Source of the DNA: Pirellulaceae bacterium
GTDB lineage: Bacteria; Planctomycetota; Planctomycetia; Pirellulales; Pirellulaceae
Assembly: GCA_029243025.1 (NCBI GenBank)
Contig: JAQWSU010000033.1
Coordinates: 1 to 64,000 of the forward strand
DNA length: 64,000 bases
Direction: 5' to 3'
How positions within the stretch are numbered: position 1 is the stretch's first letter; the number at the start of each line of letters is the position of its first letter. Both the position numbers and the translations under genes were made by a program. The notes beneath the pieces are model-generated. The model saw only the letters and a list, made by a program, of their open reading frames with translations, did not search any database and had not been told where the DNA came from. Shown here piece by piece: positions 1-8,370 of the stretch.

Positions 1-118
1 CGCAGTTTTAATCTCGCAGTTTTAATCTCGCAGTTTTAATCTCGCAGTTTTAATCTCGCAGTTTTAATCTCGCAGTTTTAATCTCGCAGTTTTAATCTCG
101 CAGTTTTAATCTCGCAGT
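1..118. repeat. Perfect 14-bp tandem repeat, 8.4 copies visible
   Basis: The unit CGCAGTTTTAATCT is repeated head to tail without a mismatch eight times (1-112), followed by a partial CGCAGT (113-118). The array probably continues beyond the left edge of the window. It ends directly before the GGAGAG ribosome-binding site (119-124) of the oxidoreductase gene that starts at 131, so it occupies the place where promoter or leader sequence is expected. Each unit holds an AT-rich TTTTAAT core that could resemble a -10 element. There are no spacers, so it is not a CRISPR array. Whether the copy number varies or affects expression is not known. Confidence 0.95.
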
Positions 119-130
119 GGAGAGCTGACA

Positions 131-1465
131 ATGAAAGAAAAGACTACACGACGACACTTTCTGCGTAAGTCAACGGAAACAGCTGCGGTAGCGGCAGCCG
201 TATCCACTTTGGGGGGAGTGCAAACGGCGGCCGCAGCTGAGAAAGAAAAAATAACTCTGGGGATTGTCGGCTGTGGTGGCATCATGGGCCACCATGTGTC
301 AGGACTCGTCTCTCGCAATGAAGATGTCTCCTTCGCTTGGCTGTGCGACGTTGATCCGGGGCAAATGGAGCGAATGTCAGGCAGGGTAGCTGGATTCCAG
401 CCTCAACAGCCAAAGCGAACGTCCCGTTACGAGGATGTGATACGCGATAAGAATGTCGATGCAATCATTATTGCCACGCCCCATCATTGGCATGCGCCGA
501 TTGCATTGGATGCGATGTCAGAAGGCAAAGATGTCTATATCGAGAAACCGATTTCCCACGTTTATAACGAAGGGCATGCCATTATTAAGGCGGCCAAAAA
601 GTATGGGCGCGTCGTTCAACAAGGCAGTCAAATGCGAAGCAGTCCTGTCACGGCCAAAGCTGAAAAGTTGCTGCGTGATGGTGCAATCGGCGAAGTCAAG
701 GTTGCGAAGGCGTGGACCGCAGAAACGCGACAAGTTACCAAGCCGATCGCTGATAGTGAGACGCCTGCTGGTGTTGATTACGATCGATGGCTCGGTCCCG
801 CGCCCAAGCGGCCCTTCAATCGGCACCGTTTTCACGGGTCCTGGCGTATGTATCGAGATTATGGCAATGGTGAAATTGGCGATGATGGAATTCACGATCT
901 TGACATGGCTTGTTGGGGCCTGGGCGTCGATACAGTTCCAAGTCAGATTACGGCACGAGGCAGTCGTATGATGTTACATGGTCACGCCAGCGAATATCCT
1001 GACAACATGGTGGTGTCTTATGAATATCCCGACGGGCGATTGCTCGTCTACGAGAATTATCCCTTTACTGCTTATGGGATACATGGCTTTGACAACGGAA
1101 ATGTATTCTATGGCACCGAGGGTTATATGGTCTTTTCTCGCCGTGGTGCATTTAGTGTGTTCCAAGGCCCCAAGGGAACGCCCGGACCGACCGAAGGCAA
1201 AGAGCTTCGTGGCAAAAAAGGCTATGAAGAGCATATGGCCAACTTCTTGGATTCCGTGCGGACAAGAGATACCAAGACGCGGGCGGCGGCAGAGGTAGCC
1301 CACAACTCTTGTGCCTTGGTGCACTTCGGCGAAATCGCTTTTCGCACCCGCGGTCGCTTAGATTTTGACCATGCTGCACAGCAATTCGTTGACTGTGATG
1401 AGGCCAATAATATGTTGGCCAAGCATTATCGGGAACCTTATGGCTTAAACCAAGTTGTGAGTTAA
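131..1465 (+). CDS. Gfo/Idh/MocA family oxidoreductase, Tat-exported
   Basis: This 444-residue protein belongs to the NAD(P)-dependent sugar dehydrogenase family (Gfo/Idh/MocA). The N-terminus has a twin-arginine signal (RRHFLRKS, residues 7-14) followed by an Ala-rich stretch. The Rossmann dinucleotide motif is GIVGCGGIMG at residues 44-53, the acidic LCDVD end of beta-2 is at 71-75, and the family EKP motif is at 138-140. A DGIHDLD segment in the C-terminal half fits the usual substrate-side region. Planctomycetes encode many exported members, often near polysaccharide genes; the actual substrate cannot be read from sequence. The start at 131 is supported by GGAGAG seven bases upstream. The gene directly follows the 14-bp repeat array and appears to be monocistronic. 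Confidence 0.93.
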   Translation: MKEKTTRRHFLRKSTETAAVAAAVSTLGGVQTAAAAEKEKITLGIVGCGGIMGHHVSGLVSRNEDVSFAWLCDVDPGQMERMSGRVAGFQPQQPKRTSRYEDVIRDKNVDAIIIATPHHWHAPIALDAMSEGKDVYIEKPISHVYNEGHAIIKAAKKYGRVVQQGSQMRSSPVTAKAEKLLRDGAIGEVKVAKAWTAETRQVTKPIADSETPAGVDYDRWLGPAPKRPFNRHRFHGSWRMYRDYGNGEIGDDGIHDLDMACWGLGVDTVPSQITARGSRMMLHGHASEYPDNMVVSYEYPDGRLLVYENYPFTAYGIHGFDNGNVFYGTEGYMVFSRRGAFSVFQGPKGTPGPTEGKELRGKKGYEEHMANFLDSVRTRDTKTRAAAEVAHNSCALVHFGEIAFRTRGRLDFDHAAQQFVDCDEANNMLAKHYREPYGLNQVVS

Positions 1466-1523
1466 CAGGTAGGGGCGATCCTTGAGATGGAGAGCTCACC
1501 GTTGTACACAAATGGGAGTGTTG

Positions 1524-1673
1524 ATGAGCAAAAATATATTGATTCAATTGGGACTGTTCGTTGCCTTATTGGTTGTGCTGAAATTTTTATTTCATTTGCA
1601 TATAGCGATCATTGGTAGCGTCGTCATTACGGTGGTGCTCAGTCTGGTGCTGAGGATGTTTTCCTCACGATAA
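1524..1673 (+). CDS. Small hydrophobic membrane protein (49 aa)
   Basis: I do not recognise this protein. From the ATG at 1524, preceded by GGGAGT at 1514-1519, it encodes 49 residues that are almost wholly hydrophobic: LIQLGLFVALLVVLKFL, then HLHIAIIGSVVITVVLSLVL, ending in RMFSSR. This gives two short transmembrane helices with a histidine-containing turn. An upstream in-frame start at 1482 would add 14 polar residues but has no better ribosome-binding site. It lies 58 bases after the oxidoreductase stop, so co-transcription is possible. Size and composition resemble small planctomycete inner-membrane proteins of unknown role. Confidence 0.6.
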   Translation: MSKNILIQLGLFVALLVVLKFLFHLHIAIIGSVVITVVLSLVLRMFSSR

Positions 1674-1797
1674 AAGGCGCTCACCAGTGAAGGTGAATGC
1701 AGTTCAGCGAGCAGTCCGTTAATTTGCCTGATCGCCATGTGGTCGCCAACATGAGTTTGTCGAGGATGACGAGATCTAGGAAACAAGGAAGTATTTG

Positions 1798-2348
1798 ATG
1801 GCTAGAATGGACGGACTTCAGGATTCGACTGAAGCTCACATTGATCGTGCGTTCGCCCACCAACTCAAGCAGTTCGGGCAACAGCTGAAGCCGTACGAAC
1901 TGTTCGCGAGGTGCCCCTCGATCTTTCGTGGTGTGGTTGGAATGTGGGGGGGGGGCTCGAGAGTGCTGGCTTGGTGAATCACGCACTGGTTGCGCTTGTC
2001 AATCGCCGTGTGGCCGAATTAAATGGCTGCGTCTTCTGACAGGATATCAACGCTGCCATTGGCAGTAAGCTCGGAGTCTCCGAAGCAAAGCTAATCGCCC
2101 TGTCCCAATATGAGTCGAGTGAGCTATTCCAGCAAAACGAAAAACTGGCCTTGGAATACGCCGATCGAATCACACGATCGGATCAGGATGTGAGTGATGA
2201 ATTCTATGATCGTCTTAAGCGGGTTTTCAACGATGACGAGATTGTTGAGCTGACCGCGCATATCGCTTGGGAGAATTTTTCGAGTAAATTCAACCGAGCC
2301 CTCCGTGTTGAATCACAGCAGTTTTGGGAAACAACTCAGTCGTCATAA
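1798..2348 (+). pseudogene. AhpD-like (carboxymuconolactone decarboxylase family) gene with frameshift and TGA at the CxxC motif
   Basis: Two frames together encode an AhpD-like alkylhydroperoxidase of about 183 residues. The first part (ATG 1798, AAGGAAG at 1785-1791) reads as a normal N-terminal helical region up to GVVGMWGG. At a run of ten G (1946-1955) the frame must shift by +1 or -2 to continue as LESAGLVNHALVAL. The continuation then reads RRVAELNGCVF, TGA (2037-2039), QDINAAIG: the stop sits exactly where the second cysteine of the family's C-x-x-C redox motif belongs. From 2040 to 2348 the frame is clean to a normal stop, including EIVELTAHIAWENFSSKFNRA, typical of the family C-terminus. 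It is either a recent pseudogene or an AhpD-like selenoprotein (C-x-x-Sec) with a homopolymer sequencing error. The position normally holding His in AhpD is Asn here. Confidence 0.75.
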
Positions 2349-2409
2349 ACGTCAATGTGGCGAATTTGGCCGCCAGGGCTGAAAGAACTGGAGGCGAATG
2401 TCGCAATAA

Positions 2410-3231
2410 TCAGCTGACGGAATTCTCACAAAGAGTTTCTCGAGCTGCTGAAATTGAAACGTCCTGTCGTTGCCGATCGAGGAAGAAACTGACCTGCTCA
2501 TATCCGCAACCTGCCAGTAAATCGAGGGCCACCAAGAAGCCGTCACCCACACGGGCCGGGATGTGGGCATCGGCGCCAATCACCACGGGGATTTCTCGGT
2601 CTCGCATTGCCTTGAGCATTTCTGGAAAGGGATTCATCTGGCGGATCGTTTTGTTGGCGCCCGACGTGTTCAGCTCCATGGCAATACCGGTGGCGGCAAT
2701 CCGATCCAGAGCACGGCAGATGTCAGACATAATCGCCTGCGGATCCCAGCAACGCTGCGTATGGTTCTTAATCAGATCCGGATGAGAAATGCAGTCGAAT
2801 AACTTCGTTTCCGCCGCCTGGGCTAACAGGGAGAAATAAGTGCGTTGGACCTCGCGCAGATCGTCCTGCCAATAAGTTTCCCGAAACTCGTCAATCTGCG
2901 GATGAACCGACCCGAGCACGTAATGGAAGTCGGCCGAGGCAATCTGCTGCTCGAGCCAGCTTTCGTAGCCCTCAAAGTAGTCGGCCTCAATCCCCAGTCG
3001 CACATCAACATGATCTTGGCAACTTTCGCGGGCACGAGCGACGAGGTCGACATATTCGTCGAATTCTTCCGGTGCCATTCGAACTCGTCGAGAAAATCCA
3101 TCCGGCATCGGGTTGTGACAGGTGACTGTTAAGCCGGACAGTCCCCTTGCTGCTGCAACTTCGGCGTACTCTTCCGGTTCGCCGGATGCATGTTTGCACA
3201 GCGGGGTGTGCGAATGGGTTTCGTAAAGCAT
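2410..3231 (-). CDS. hisK: Histidinol-phosphatase, PHP family (HisJ/HisK type)
   Basis: The product of 273 residues is a PHP-domain phosphoesterase. Metal-binding motifs appear in the expected order: H-x-H in ETHSHTPLC near the N-terminus, CHNP around residue 38, the Glu of LGIEADYF, LGSVHPQ, CISHPDL and the final D-x-H in GADAHIP. The pattern and length match histidinol-phosphatase of the HisJ/HisK class (EC 3.1.3.15), which removes phosphate from L-histidinol phosphate in the penultimate part of histidine synthesis in the cytoplasm. No other his gene is nearby, as is usual where the pathway is scattered. A different PHP phosphoesterase specificity cannot be excluded. The gene converges on the AhpD-like locus with a 61-base gap. 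Confidence 0.85.
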   Translation of the reverse strand: MLYETHSHTPLCKHASGEPEEYAEVAAARGLSGLTVTCHNPMPDGFSRRVRMAPEEFDEYVDLVARARESCQDHVDVRLGIEADYFEGYESWLEQQIASADFHYVLGSVHPQIDEFRETYWQDDLREVQRTYFSLLAQAAETKLFDCISHPDLIKNHTQRCWDPQAIMSDICRALDRIAATGIAMELNTSGANKTIRQMNPFPEMLKAMRDREIPVVIGADAHIPARVGDGFLVALDLLAGCGYEQVSFFLDRQRQDVSISAARETLCENSVS

Positions 3232-3528
3232 GCTTCAATCATAGAGGCAAAACAACTGTCAGGGTAGGTCAAGCCAATACTAATCAGGTTGGTTTGAGGA
3301 TCGATGTAACGTTTGGGAGTTGTTGTTTACGGCGATGATTGGAGGGCTCAACAATCGGTTGCTTTGCTGTGCATTACGGTTTACCGCGGATGTTTTCTTC
3401 CCGCCCGATCTTGCTCTGCCCGCAAATATTGCAAAATGTAAGCGAGTTGACCGCAAAAAAAAAACCGCTCTCAACTTGGACGAACGGGGCTCATCTGTCT
3501 CAATTCGTTGACGTTAACCGAAACAAGG
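3232..3528. other. Intergenic stretch without recognisable gene
   Basis: About 300 bases separate the start of the histidinol phosphatase (minus strand) from the end of the small membrane protein (minus strand). I see no coding pattern, RNA gene or clear terminator, only a run of ten A at 3455-3464. It must contain the histidinol phosphatase promoter. Confidence 0.5.
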
Positions 3529-3771
3529 TCAGCGTCTGCTGAACAGTCTGAAAATCAATAATATCACCACGGCGCCTACCGTTGCTGTGATCAATTGTCC
3601 CAAGACACCACTTTCAAAAATGCCAATGGAACCCAAAAGGTAACCACCGACCACAGCACCGATAATGCCGAGGATGATGTCCGCGATGATGCCAAAACCA
3701 CCGTTGCCAGTCAGCATGCCGGCAAAACAGCCCGCGAGTCCACCAATGATTAAAAACCAGATAATTTCCAT
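3529..3771 (-). CDS. GlsB/YeaQ/YmgE family stress-response membrane protein
   Basis: The protein of 80 residues (MEIIWFLIIGGLAGCFAG...) has three glycine-rich transmembrane segments and ends in FRLFSRR. The pattern G-G-L-A-G, then GGFGIIADIILGIIGAVVGG, then a third helix, is that of the GlsB/YeaQ/YmgE (transglycosylase-associated) family, small inner-membrane proteins linked to general or acid stress; their biochemical role is unknown. The start at 3771 has AAGGAG eight bases upstream, which is better than the upstream in-frame start at 3795. It appears to be a single-gene unit. Confidence 0.88.
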   Translation of the reverse strand: MEIIWFLIIGGLAGCFAGMLTGNGGFGIIADIILGIIGAVVGGYLLGSIGIFESGVLGQLITATVGAVVILLIFRLFSRR

Positions 3772-4311
3772 CGAAATGCTCCTTGCACCCAACACTTTTT
3801 AGTAACTTTACTCTTATCATACCTCTTATTGGGGCGTCTGGCGGCAGGCCGTGGGAAGAGGGCTTGGTTTCTCGGCTGATTCGCGGATAATACGCTCGAT
3901 TTTCTACCGATGGATTGAGCCTCTTCTGCGGAGAGGCTCGACGGCCAGCAGCATTGAACTGTTACGTGGAATCCAGGTCTGGGTAAAGGATGTTCGAATA
4001 ACGCGGGCCCTTCGGGTGGATTTTGGCCCGAGATCGGATCACCTGCAACGATTGTTTTATCTGGGAAAGCGATTCGCGTTTGGTAGGATATAGAGCATCA
4101 GCATAGTGGTTTGATTCGGTTAAGCATCCTTCGGTGCCTGGGTCGATAGAGGTCTTACGCAATCGCAGCGTTGCAATCACCTCATGGTGATGATGAAACG
4201 AACTGCCTGCTGCCTTCCGGCAATGGAAGCAATGCGACCTGCCAACAATCGGACTCAGCTCTTTCATGGCGGAACGGTGTTTCGGGTCTGCGAAACTGGA
4301 GAATCGGTTAC
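3772..4311. other. 540-bp intergenic region
   Basis: Divergent promoter space between the GlsB-like gene (minus) and the lipoprotein gene (plus). Open frames here show no protein-like composition. One perfect inverted repeat, an 8-bp stem GAGCCTCT/AGAGGCTC with a 7-base loop at 3917-3939, is present but lacks a T-tract. Nothing else is recognised. Confidence 0.4.
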
Positions 4312-4809
4312 ATGCGAGTGATCAATCTTTTGGCGGTCATGGCGATGGCGTCATCGATGGGCTGCGGCTCTTCGAGCCAAACGACGGTGGATAGTCAACG
4401 CTACCTATTGAGTGCTGAGCCGACCGGTGCGATTGGAATCATTGCTGCTCGAGAAGACACTGAAGACGGTGATACCCTCGTGATAGTTGGCAGGGTCGGC
4501 GGATCGAAGGATCCTTGGATTGACGGACGCGCGGCCTTCACCTTACTGGATGCAGCGGTAACGGTAGTTGGTGACGGCGAAGATTCGACAGAAAACGAGA
4601 TGTGTCTGGCTGACTGTTGTGCATCGGAACGAATCGCTTGTACGGCGCTTGTAAAAGTCGTGGATGAAGCGGGTGCGTTGGTGCCGATCGACTCGCGGCT
4701 CTTGTTGGGACTCAATGATTCCGATCTTGTCGTTGTAGAAGGGATTGCCAAACGGGATGAGAGTGGGAATTTTGTGATGTTGGCCAACGGGGTCTACGTG
4801 CGCCGCTAA
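4312..4809 (+). CDS. Small lipoprotein, first gene of an exporter operon
   Basis: I do not recognise the family. The ATG at 4312 has GGAGAA at 4298-4303 and gives 165 residues with a lipoprotein signal ending ASSMGC, so Cys18 would be lipidated. The mature part starts with a Ser/Thr-rich tether and continues as an OB-like or beta-rich domain (DTLVIVGRVGGSKDPW, ALVKVVDEAGALVPIDS, DLVVVEGIAKRDESGN). It contains a cysteine cluster, MCLADCCASERIAC, with four cysteines in 13 residues, which could bind metal or form disulphides. It sits 23 bases before the first permease and probably belongs to the same operon, perhaps as an accessory or substrate-binding lipoprotein (inference). Confidence 0.72.
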   Translation: MRVINLLAVMAMASSMGCGSSSQTTVDSQRYLLSAEPTGAIGIIAAREDTEDGDTLVIVGRVGGSKDPWIDGRAAFTLLDAAVTVVGDGEDSTENEMCLADCCASERIACTALVKVVDEAGALVPIDSRLLLGLNDSDLVVVEGIAKRDESGNFVMLANGVYVRR

Positions 4810-4832
4810 CTTTTTGTGTAAGGCATGAACGC

Positions 4833-6002
4833 ATGGTCCAGCGACGCCTTTTGCCTTGGGATTACGGCGTACGAAACCTCTTTCGCCGACCATCGCGTAG
4901 TGGTTTGACTTTGGTTGGCTTGACGATTGTCCTGCTATTGGTCCTCGTGGTGGTTGGATTTATACGCGGTCTGGAAGCTTCGCTGGCGGCGACTGGGAAT
5001 CCCAACGTAGCCTTGGTGTACTCTCTCTCCTCAGCTGAAGACATTGAAAATTCAGCAATTCCTGCGAGGGTCGCAGGGCTGTTGACGGCGAGCGTCCGTG
5101 GCATCGGCCAGAGCTACGGAAGAGATCACGTCTCCCCCGAGCTCTATTTGGGGACGCGCATTACCACCGAAAATATCAGGAAACCCGGGATGGGGCTGGT
5201 CAGAGGCGTGACGATCAACGCGCCCCTGGTGCGGGACCAAGTTCAATTGGTCAAAGGCCACTGGCCGGAAGCTGGTGAGGTGATCGTTGGCCGATTAGTC
5301 CACTCGAAAATTGGCGCTGACCGCGACGACTTAGCAGTGGGTAGATCAATCGAGTTCGACGGAGCGAATTGGACCATCAGTGGTCGCTTTGTCGCGGCAG
5401 GATCCGCTTTCGAAGCGGAAGTGTGGGCCCCACTGGCTCAGTTGCAGACGACGCTTAAACGGCAGGATTTGAGTTTGGTTGCAGTGAGGATGCGCGATTC
5501 GAATGATTTGGCCGACGTTGATCTGTTTTGTCGAGAACGGGTTGATCTGGAGCTTAAATCGGTTGCGGAAAGTGAATATTATGCAGCGTTGCAAACTCAC
5601 TATCGCCCCGTGAGAATGCTAGGCTGGATGGTCGTCGTGTTAATTTCGGGCTCGGGTGTGTTTGCTGGGCTAAATACCATGTATGGTGCCGTCGTCGGAC
5701 GCGTTCGCGAGTTAGCTACCTTACAGGCGATGGGCTTTCGTCGTCGTGCCATTCTCCTGACACTGGTCCAAGAGGCCACGTTGCTGGCCTGTGCCGGAGC
5801 CTTGGCCGCCAGCACCATTGGGCTGGTCTTCATCGACGGACTTGCCGTACGGTTCACGATGGGGGCCTTCATGCTTGAAATCGATAGTTTGGCCATCGCA
5901 ATCGCCTGTGGCGTTGCCTTGTTGCTTGGAATGCTGGGGGCTTTGCCTGCGGCGATCAAAGCCATGAGATTACCTGTCGTGGAAGCCATTCGAGCCGTCT
6001 AA
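4833..6002 (+). CDS. ABC transporter permease, FtsX/MacB type (first of two)
   Basis: This 389-residue protein has the FtsX/MacB permease layout: a cytoplasmic N-terminus with FRRPSRSGLTLVGLT, a first membrane helix at about residues 24-46, a large extracytoplasmic domain to about 260, then three helices. The loop between helices 2 and 3 reads GAVVGRVRELATLQAMGFRRRAIL, the conserved coupling-helix region that contacts the ATPase. The C-terminus ends PAAIKAMRLPVVEAIRAV, typical of the family. With the adaptor, ATPase and second permease downstream it would form a tripartite-like exporter of unknown substrate. It begins 23 bases after the lipoprotein gene. Confidence 0.9.
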   Translation: MVQRRLLPWDYGVRNLFRRPSRSGLTLVGLTIVLLLVLVVVGFIRGLEASLAATGNPNVALVYSLSSAEDIENSAIPARVAGLLTASVRGIGQSYGRDHVSPELYLGTRITTENIRKPGMGLVRGVTINAPLVRDQVQLVKGHWPEAGEVIVGRLVHSKIGADRDDLAVGRSIEFDGANWTISGRFVAAGSAFEAEVWAPLAQLQTTLKRQDLSLVAVRMRDSNDLADVDLFCRERVDLELKSVAESEYYAALQTHYRPVRMLGWMVVVLISGSGVFAGLNTMYGAVVGRVRELATLQAMGFRRRAILLTLVQEATLLACAGALAASTIGLVFIDGLAVRFTMGAFMLEIDSLAIAIACGVALLLGMLGALPAAIKAMRLPVVEAIRAV

Positions 6003-6034
6003 TTGGTAACGAAGGCGATGCAAAGATTTAATTT

Positions 6035-7642
6035 ATGAATGACTCACGGAAGCTTGATTTGAAGCAACTAATCGTCGATCGAAAGGATTCCGACGGAAAG
6101 AAGTTGCTGCGCATCAACCCGACCTGGTGGACGCGATATGTGTTACCTGCGTTGGTCTTGCTTGCGTTCGGAACATTGTTTCTTTGGTCGGCTCGTCATT
6201 CCTTAATGCCCGCCGTTGATGTTTCCATCGTGCCGGTCGTCGTCAGTCGTGTTGAGGTAAAGCAGGAGGGTGCGACCCTTTTTCAAGCTGCTGGGTGGAT
6301 CGAACCTCGCCCCACCCCCGTGATCGTGTCGGCACAGGCATCGGGAGTCATCGATCAAATTCTGGTCGTCGAAGGCCAGCGTGTGACGAAAGATCAAGCC
6401 TTAGCGATGTTGATCGACACCGACGCCAAGTTGGCTGTCTCCGAGGCGATTGCCAATCACGATCTGCAAAAAGCCGAAGTTCTGCGCGCCCAGGCCATTT
6501 TGGTCGCCGCGCAACAGAATCACGCAAATCCACTCGACCTGCGTGCGGATCTGGCAGAAGCTCAAATAATATTAGCCAAAACCGAAACCGAATTAAGTGA
6601 CCTTGGCTTTCAGCTGCAAACGGCAAAGAACAATCGTGATCTGGCAGAGGCTAATTTGGCTGGAAAACGGCAGGCCGGTGATGCAATCTCAGGAAGGGCT
6701 TTGCGCGAAGCGGACGCTCTCTTTTTCTCGGCTCTCGGTAAGTACAACGAACTGGTCGCCCGTCAACCGCGACTCGAAACGCAGTTGAGCTCTGTGCGAG
6801 ATCGCCGCGACGCGCTTGCCGAAAAGCTTTCGTTGAAAACAGAAGAACAACGCAGCTTGGCAATTGCCAACGCCAGTTTGGCAGCCAGTCAAGCACGTTT
6901 GCGACAAAAGAAATTGGCGGTCGAGGCGGCCAACTTGCAACTGGAACGAATGGTCGTCAAATCACCCATTCATGGCTTCGTTCTCAGTCTCGAATCCCGA
7001 CCGGGTGAAAGATTGTCTGGGCTCAATCCTCATTCCGCCCAAGGTTCGAGCGCTGTGGCGAGTCTTTATGATCCGAATAATTTGCAGGTTCGAGTTGACG
7101 TGCGACTTGAGGATGTGCCACAGGTGCAACTTGGGCAACCTGTTTCAATCCAAACCGTAGCGGCCAGTCAGCGGTTTGTTGGAGAGGTGTTAGCAGTCAC
7201 AACGAAGGCCGACATTCAAAAGAACACGCTCCAGGTCAAGATTGCGATTAGCTCACCACCGGAAGTGATCAAACCGGAAATGTTGGCCAAAGTGACATTC
7301 CTTGCGCCGCCCTCCCCCTTCGAAGTGGAAGATCAACTGAGTTCGCCATTACGTGTTTATGTGCCACAACCACTCGTAATCAAGAATGCCGGACAAACGA
7401 GTATTTGGCTTGCGGATATCACCCAACAAGTGGCGGTGCTCAAAAATATCACTTTGGGGAGTCAGGACTTTGGTGGTGCCCTTGTAGAAGTCACCGAAGG
7501 ACTCTCAGCCACGGACAAGCTGATCGTCAACGGCCAGCAAAAGCTGGTAAATGGGAAACGCATTCGGGTGTCATCCGCCAACGCTAATTCGGGTGGTGCG
7601 GTCGCATATCAAGCCCGTGCGACTGCATCGTTAAAAAAGTGA
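6035..7642 (+). CDS. HlyD/MacA-type membrane fusion protein (periplasmic adaptor)
   Basis: The 535-residue product has one transmembrane segment at about residues 37-57 and then the adaptor domains in order. A first lipoyl half-motif ([20 protein letters not shown], about 97-116) is followed by a long coiled coil rich in Ala, Glu, Gln and Leu (about 135-300). The second lipoyl half ([17 protein letters not shown]) and the beta-barrel ([18 protein letters not shown]) follow, then a membrane-proximal domain. Such adaptors link an inner-membrane ABC permease to an outer channel. No outer-membrane factor gene is present in the window. It lies 32 bases after the first permease and 19 bases before the ATPase. 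Confidence 0.92.
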   Translation: MNDSRKLDLKQLIVDRKDSDGKKLLRINPTWWTRYVLPALVLLAFGTLFLWSARHSLMPAVDVSIVPVVVSRVEVKQEGATLFQAAGWIEPRPTPVIVSAQASGVIDQILVVEGQRVTKDQALAMLIDTDAKLAVSEAIANHDLQKAEVLRAQAILVAAQQNHANPLDLRADLAEAQIILAKTETELSDLGFQLQTAKNNRDLAEANLAGKRQAGDAISGRALREADALFFSALGKYNELVARQPRLETQLSSVRDRRDALAEKLSLKTEEQRSLAIANASLAASQARLRQKKLAVEAANLQLERMVVKSPIHGFVLSLESRPGERLSGLNPHSAQGSSAVASLYDPNNLQVRVDVRLEDVPQVQLGQPVSIQTVAASQRFVGEVLAVTTKADIQKNTLQVKIAISSPPEVIKPEMLAKVTFLAPPSPFEVEDQLSSPLRVYVPQPLVIKNAGQTSIWLADITQQVAVLKNITLGSQDFGGALVEVTEGLSATDKLIVNGQQKLVNGKRIRVSSANANSGGAVAYQARATASLKK

Positions 7643-7661
7643 TAACGAAAGGGAGTTTTTG

Positions 7662-8369
7662 ATGTCGCTGGTGAATGTGATTAACGTCACCAAAGAGTAC
7701 GCAAATGGCGACGAGGCGATTCGTCCGCTGGACGGAGTTTCGCTTTCGATTGCGAAAGGGGACTTTGCATCTCTCATGGGGGCTAGCGGAAGCGGAAAAA
7801 GCACGCTGCTCAATTTGATCGCCGGTATCGACCAGGCAAACTCAGGTCAGATTATTGTGGAGGGGACAGATATTACCGAATTGTCTCGAGGTGATTTGGC
7901 GGATTGGAGGGCCTCGCACATTGGTTATATCTTTCAGACCCATAACTTGATTCCCGTGTTGACGGCGTATGAAAATATCGAGTTGCCGTTGTTGCTGCTT
8001 TCGATGAGTAACTCGGAACGGAGGAAGCGAGTCGACGTGGCACTCCAGGCCGTGGATCTAACCTCCCGTGCTTCCCATTACCCGCGGCAAATGTCGGGAG
8101 GGCAGGAGCAGCGAGTCGGTATTGCCAGAGCGATTGTCGCCAATCCAACAATCGTGGTTGCCGATGAACCAACTGGAAGTTTGGACGATGAGACCACCGA
8201 GCAAATCCTTGTTTTGCTTGAACGAGTAAACCGTGAGTTGGGTATGACGTTGTTGTTGGTGACCCATGATAGTGAGGCCGGCTCACGTGCAGATCGTCAG
8301 ATACGTCTAGAACGTGGGCGACTCTTCGAAGATGGGAAGCGAACCGTTGTTGGACAGGGAGTGGCTTGA
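7662..8369 (+). CDS. ABC transporter ATP-binding protein (LolD/MacB type)
   Basis: This is a complete ABC ATPase of 235 residues. Walker A is GASGSGKST (40-48), the Q-loop glutamine is Q92 in IFQTHN, the signature is MSGGQEQR (144-151), Walker B is IVVADEP (164-170) followed by the D-loop SLDD, and the switch histidine is H202 in LVTHDSE. The close spacing and the EPTGSLD sequence are those of ATPases that serve FtsX-type permeases (LolD, MacB, DevA). It would power export by the two adjacent permeases. The ATG at 7662 has GGGAG six bases upstream. The stop is separated from the next GTG start by one base, so translational coupling is likely. Confidence 0.95.
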   Translation: MSLVNVINVTKEYANGDEAIRPLDGVSLSIAKGDFASLMGASGSGKSTLLNLIAGIDQANSGQIIVEGTDITELSRGDLADWRASHIGYIFQTHNLIPVLTAYENIELPLLLLSMSNSERRKRVDVALQAVDLTSRASHYPRQMSGGQEQRVGIARAIVANPTIVVADEPTGSLDDETTEQILVLLERVNRELGMTLLLVTHDSEAGSRADRQIRLERGRLFEDGKRTVVGQGVA

Positions 8370-8370
8370 C

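Noticed and set aside
1-118. Possible CRISPR array
   Set aside because: The repeats are contiguous with no spacers and the unit is only 14 bp; it is a simple tandem repeat.
3917-3939. 8-bp inverted repeat as a terminator
   Set aside because: The stem is perfect but no T-tract follows on either strand and no gene ends nearby in the right orientation.
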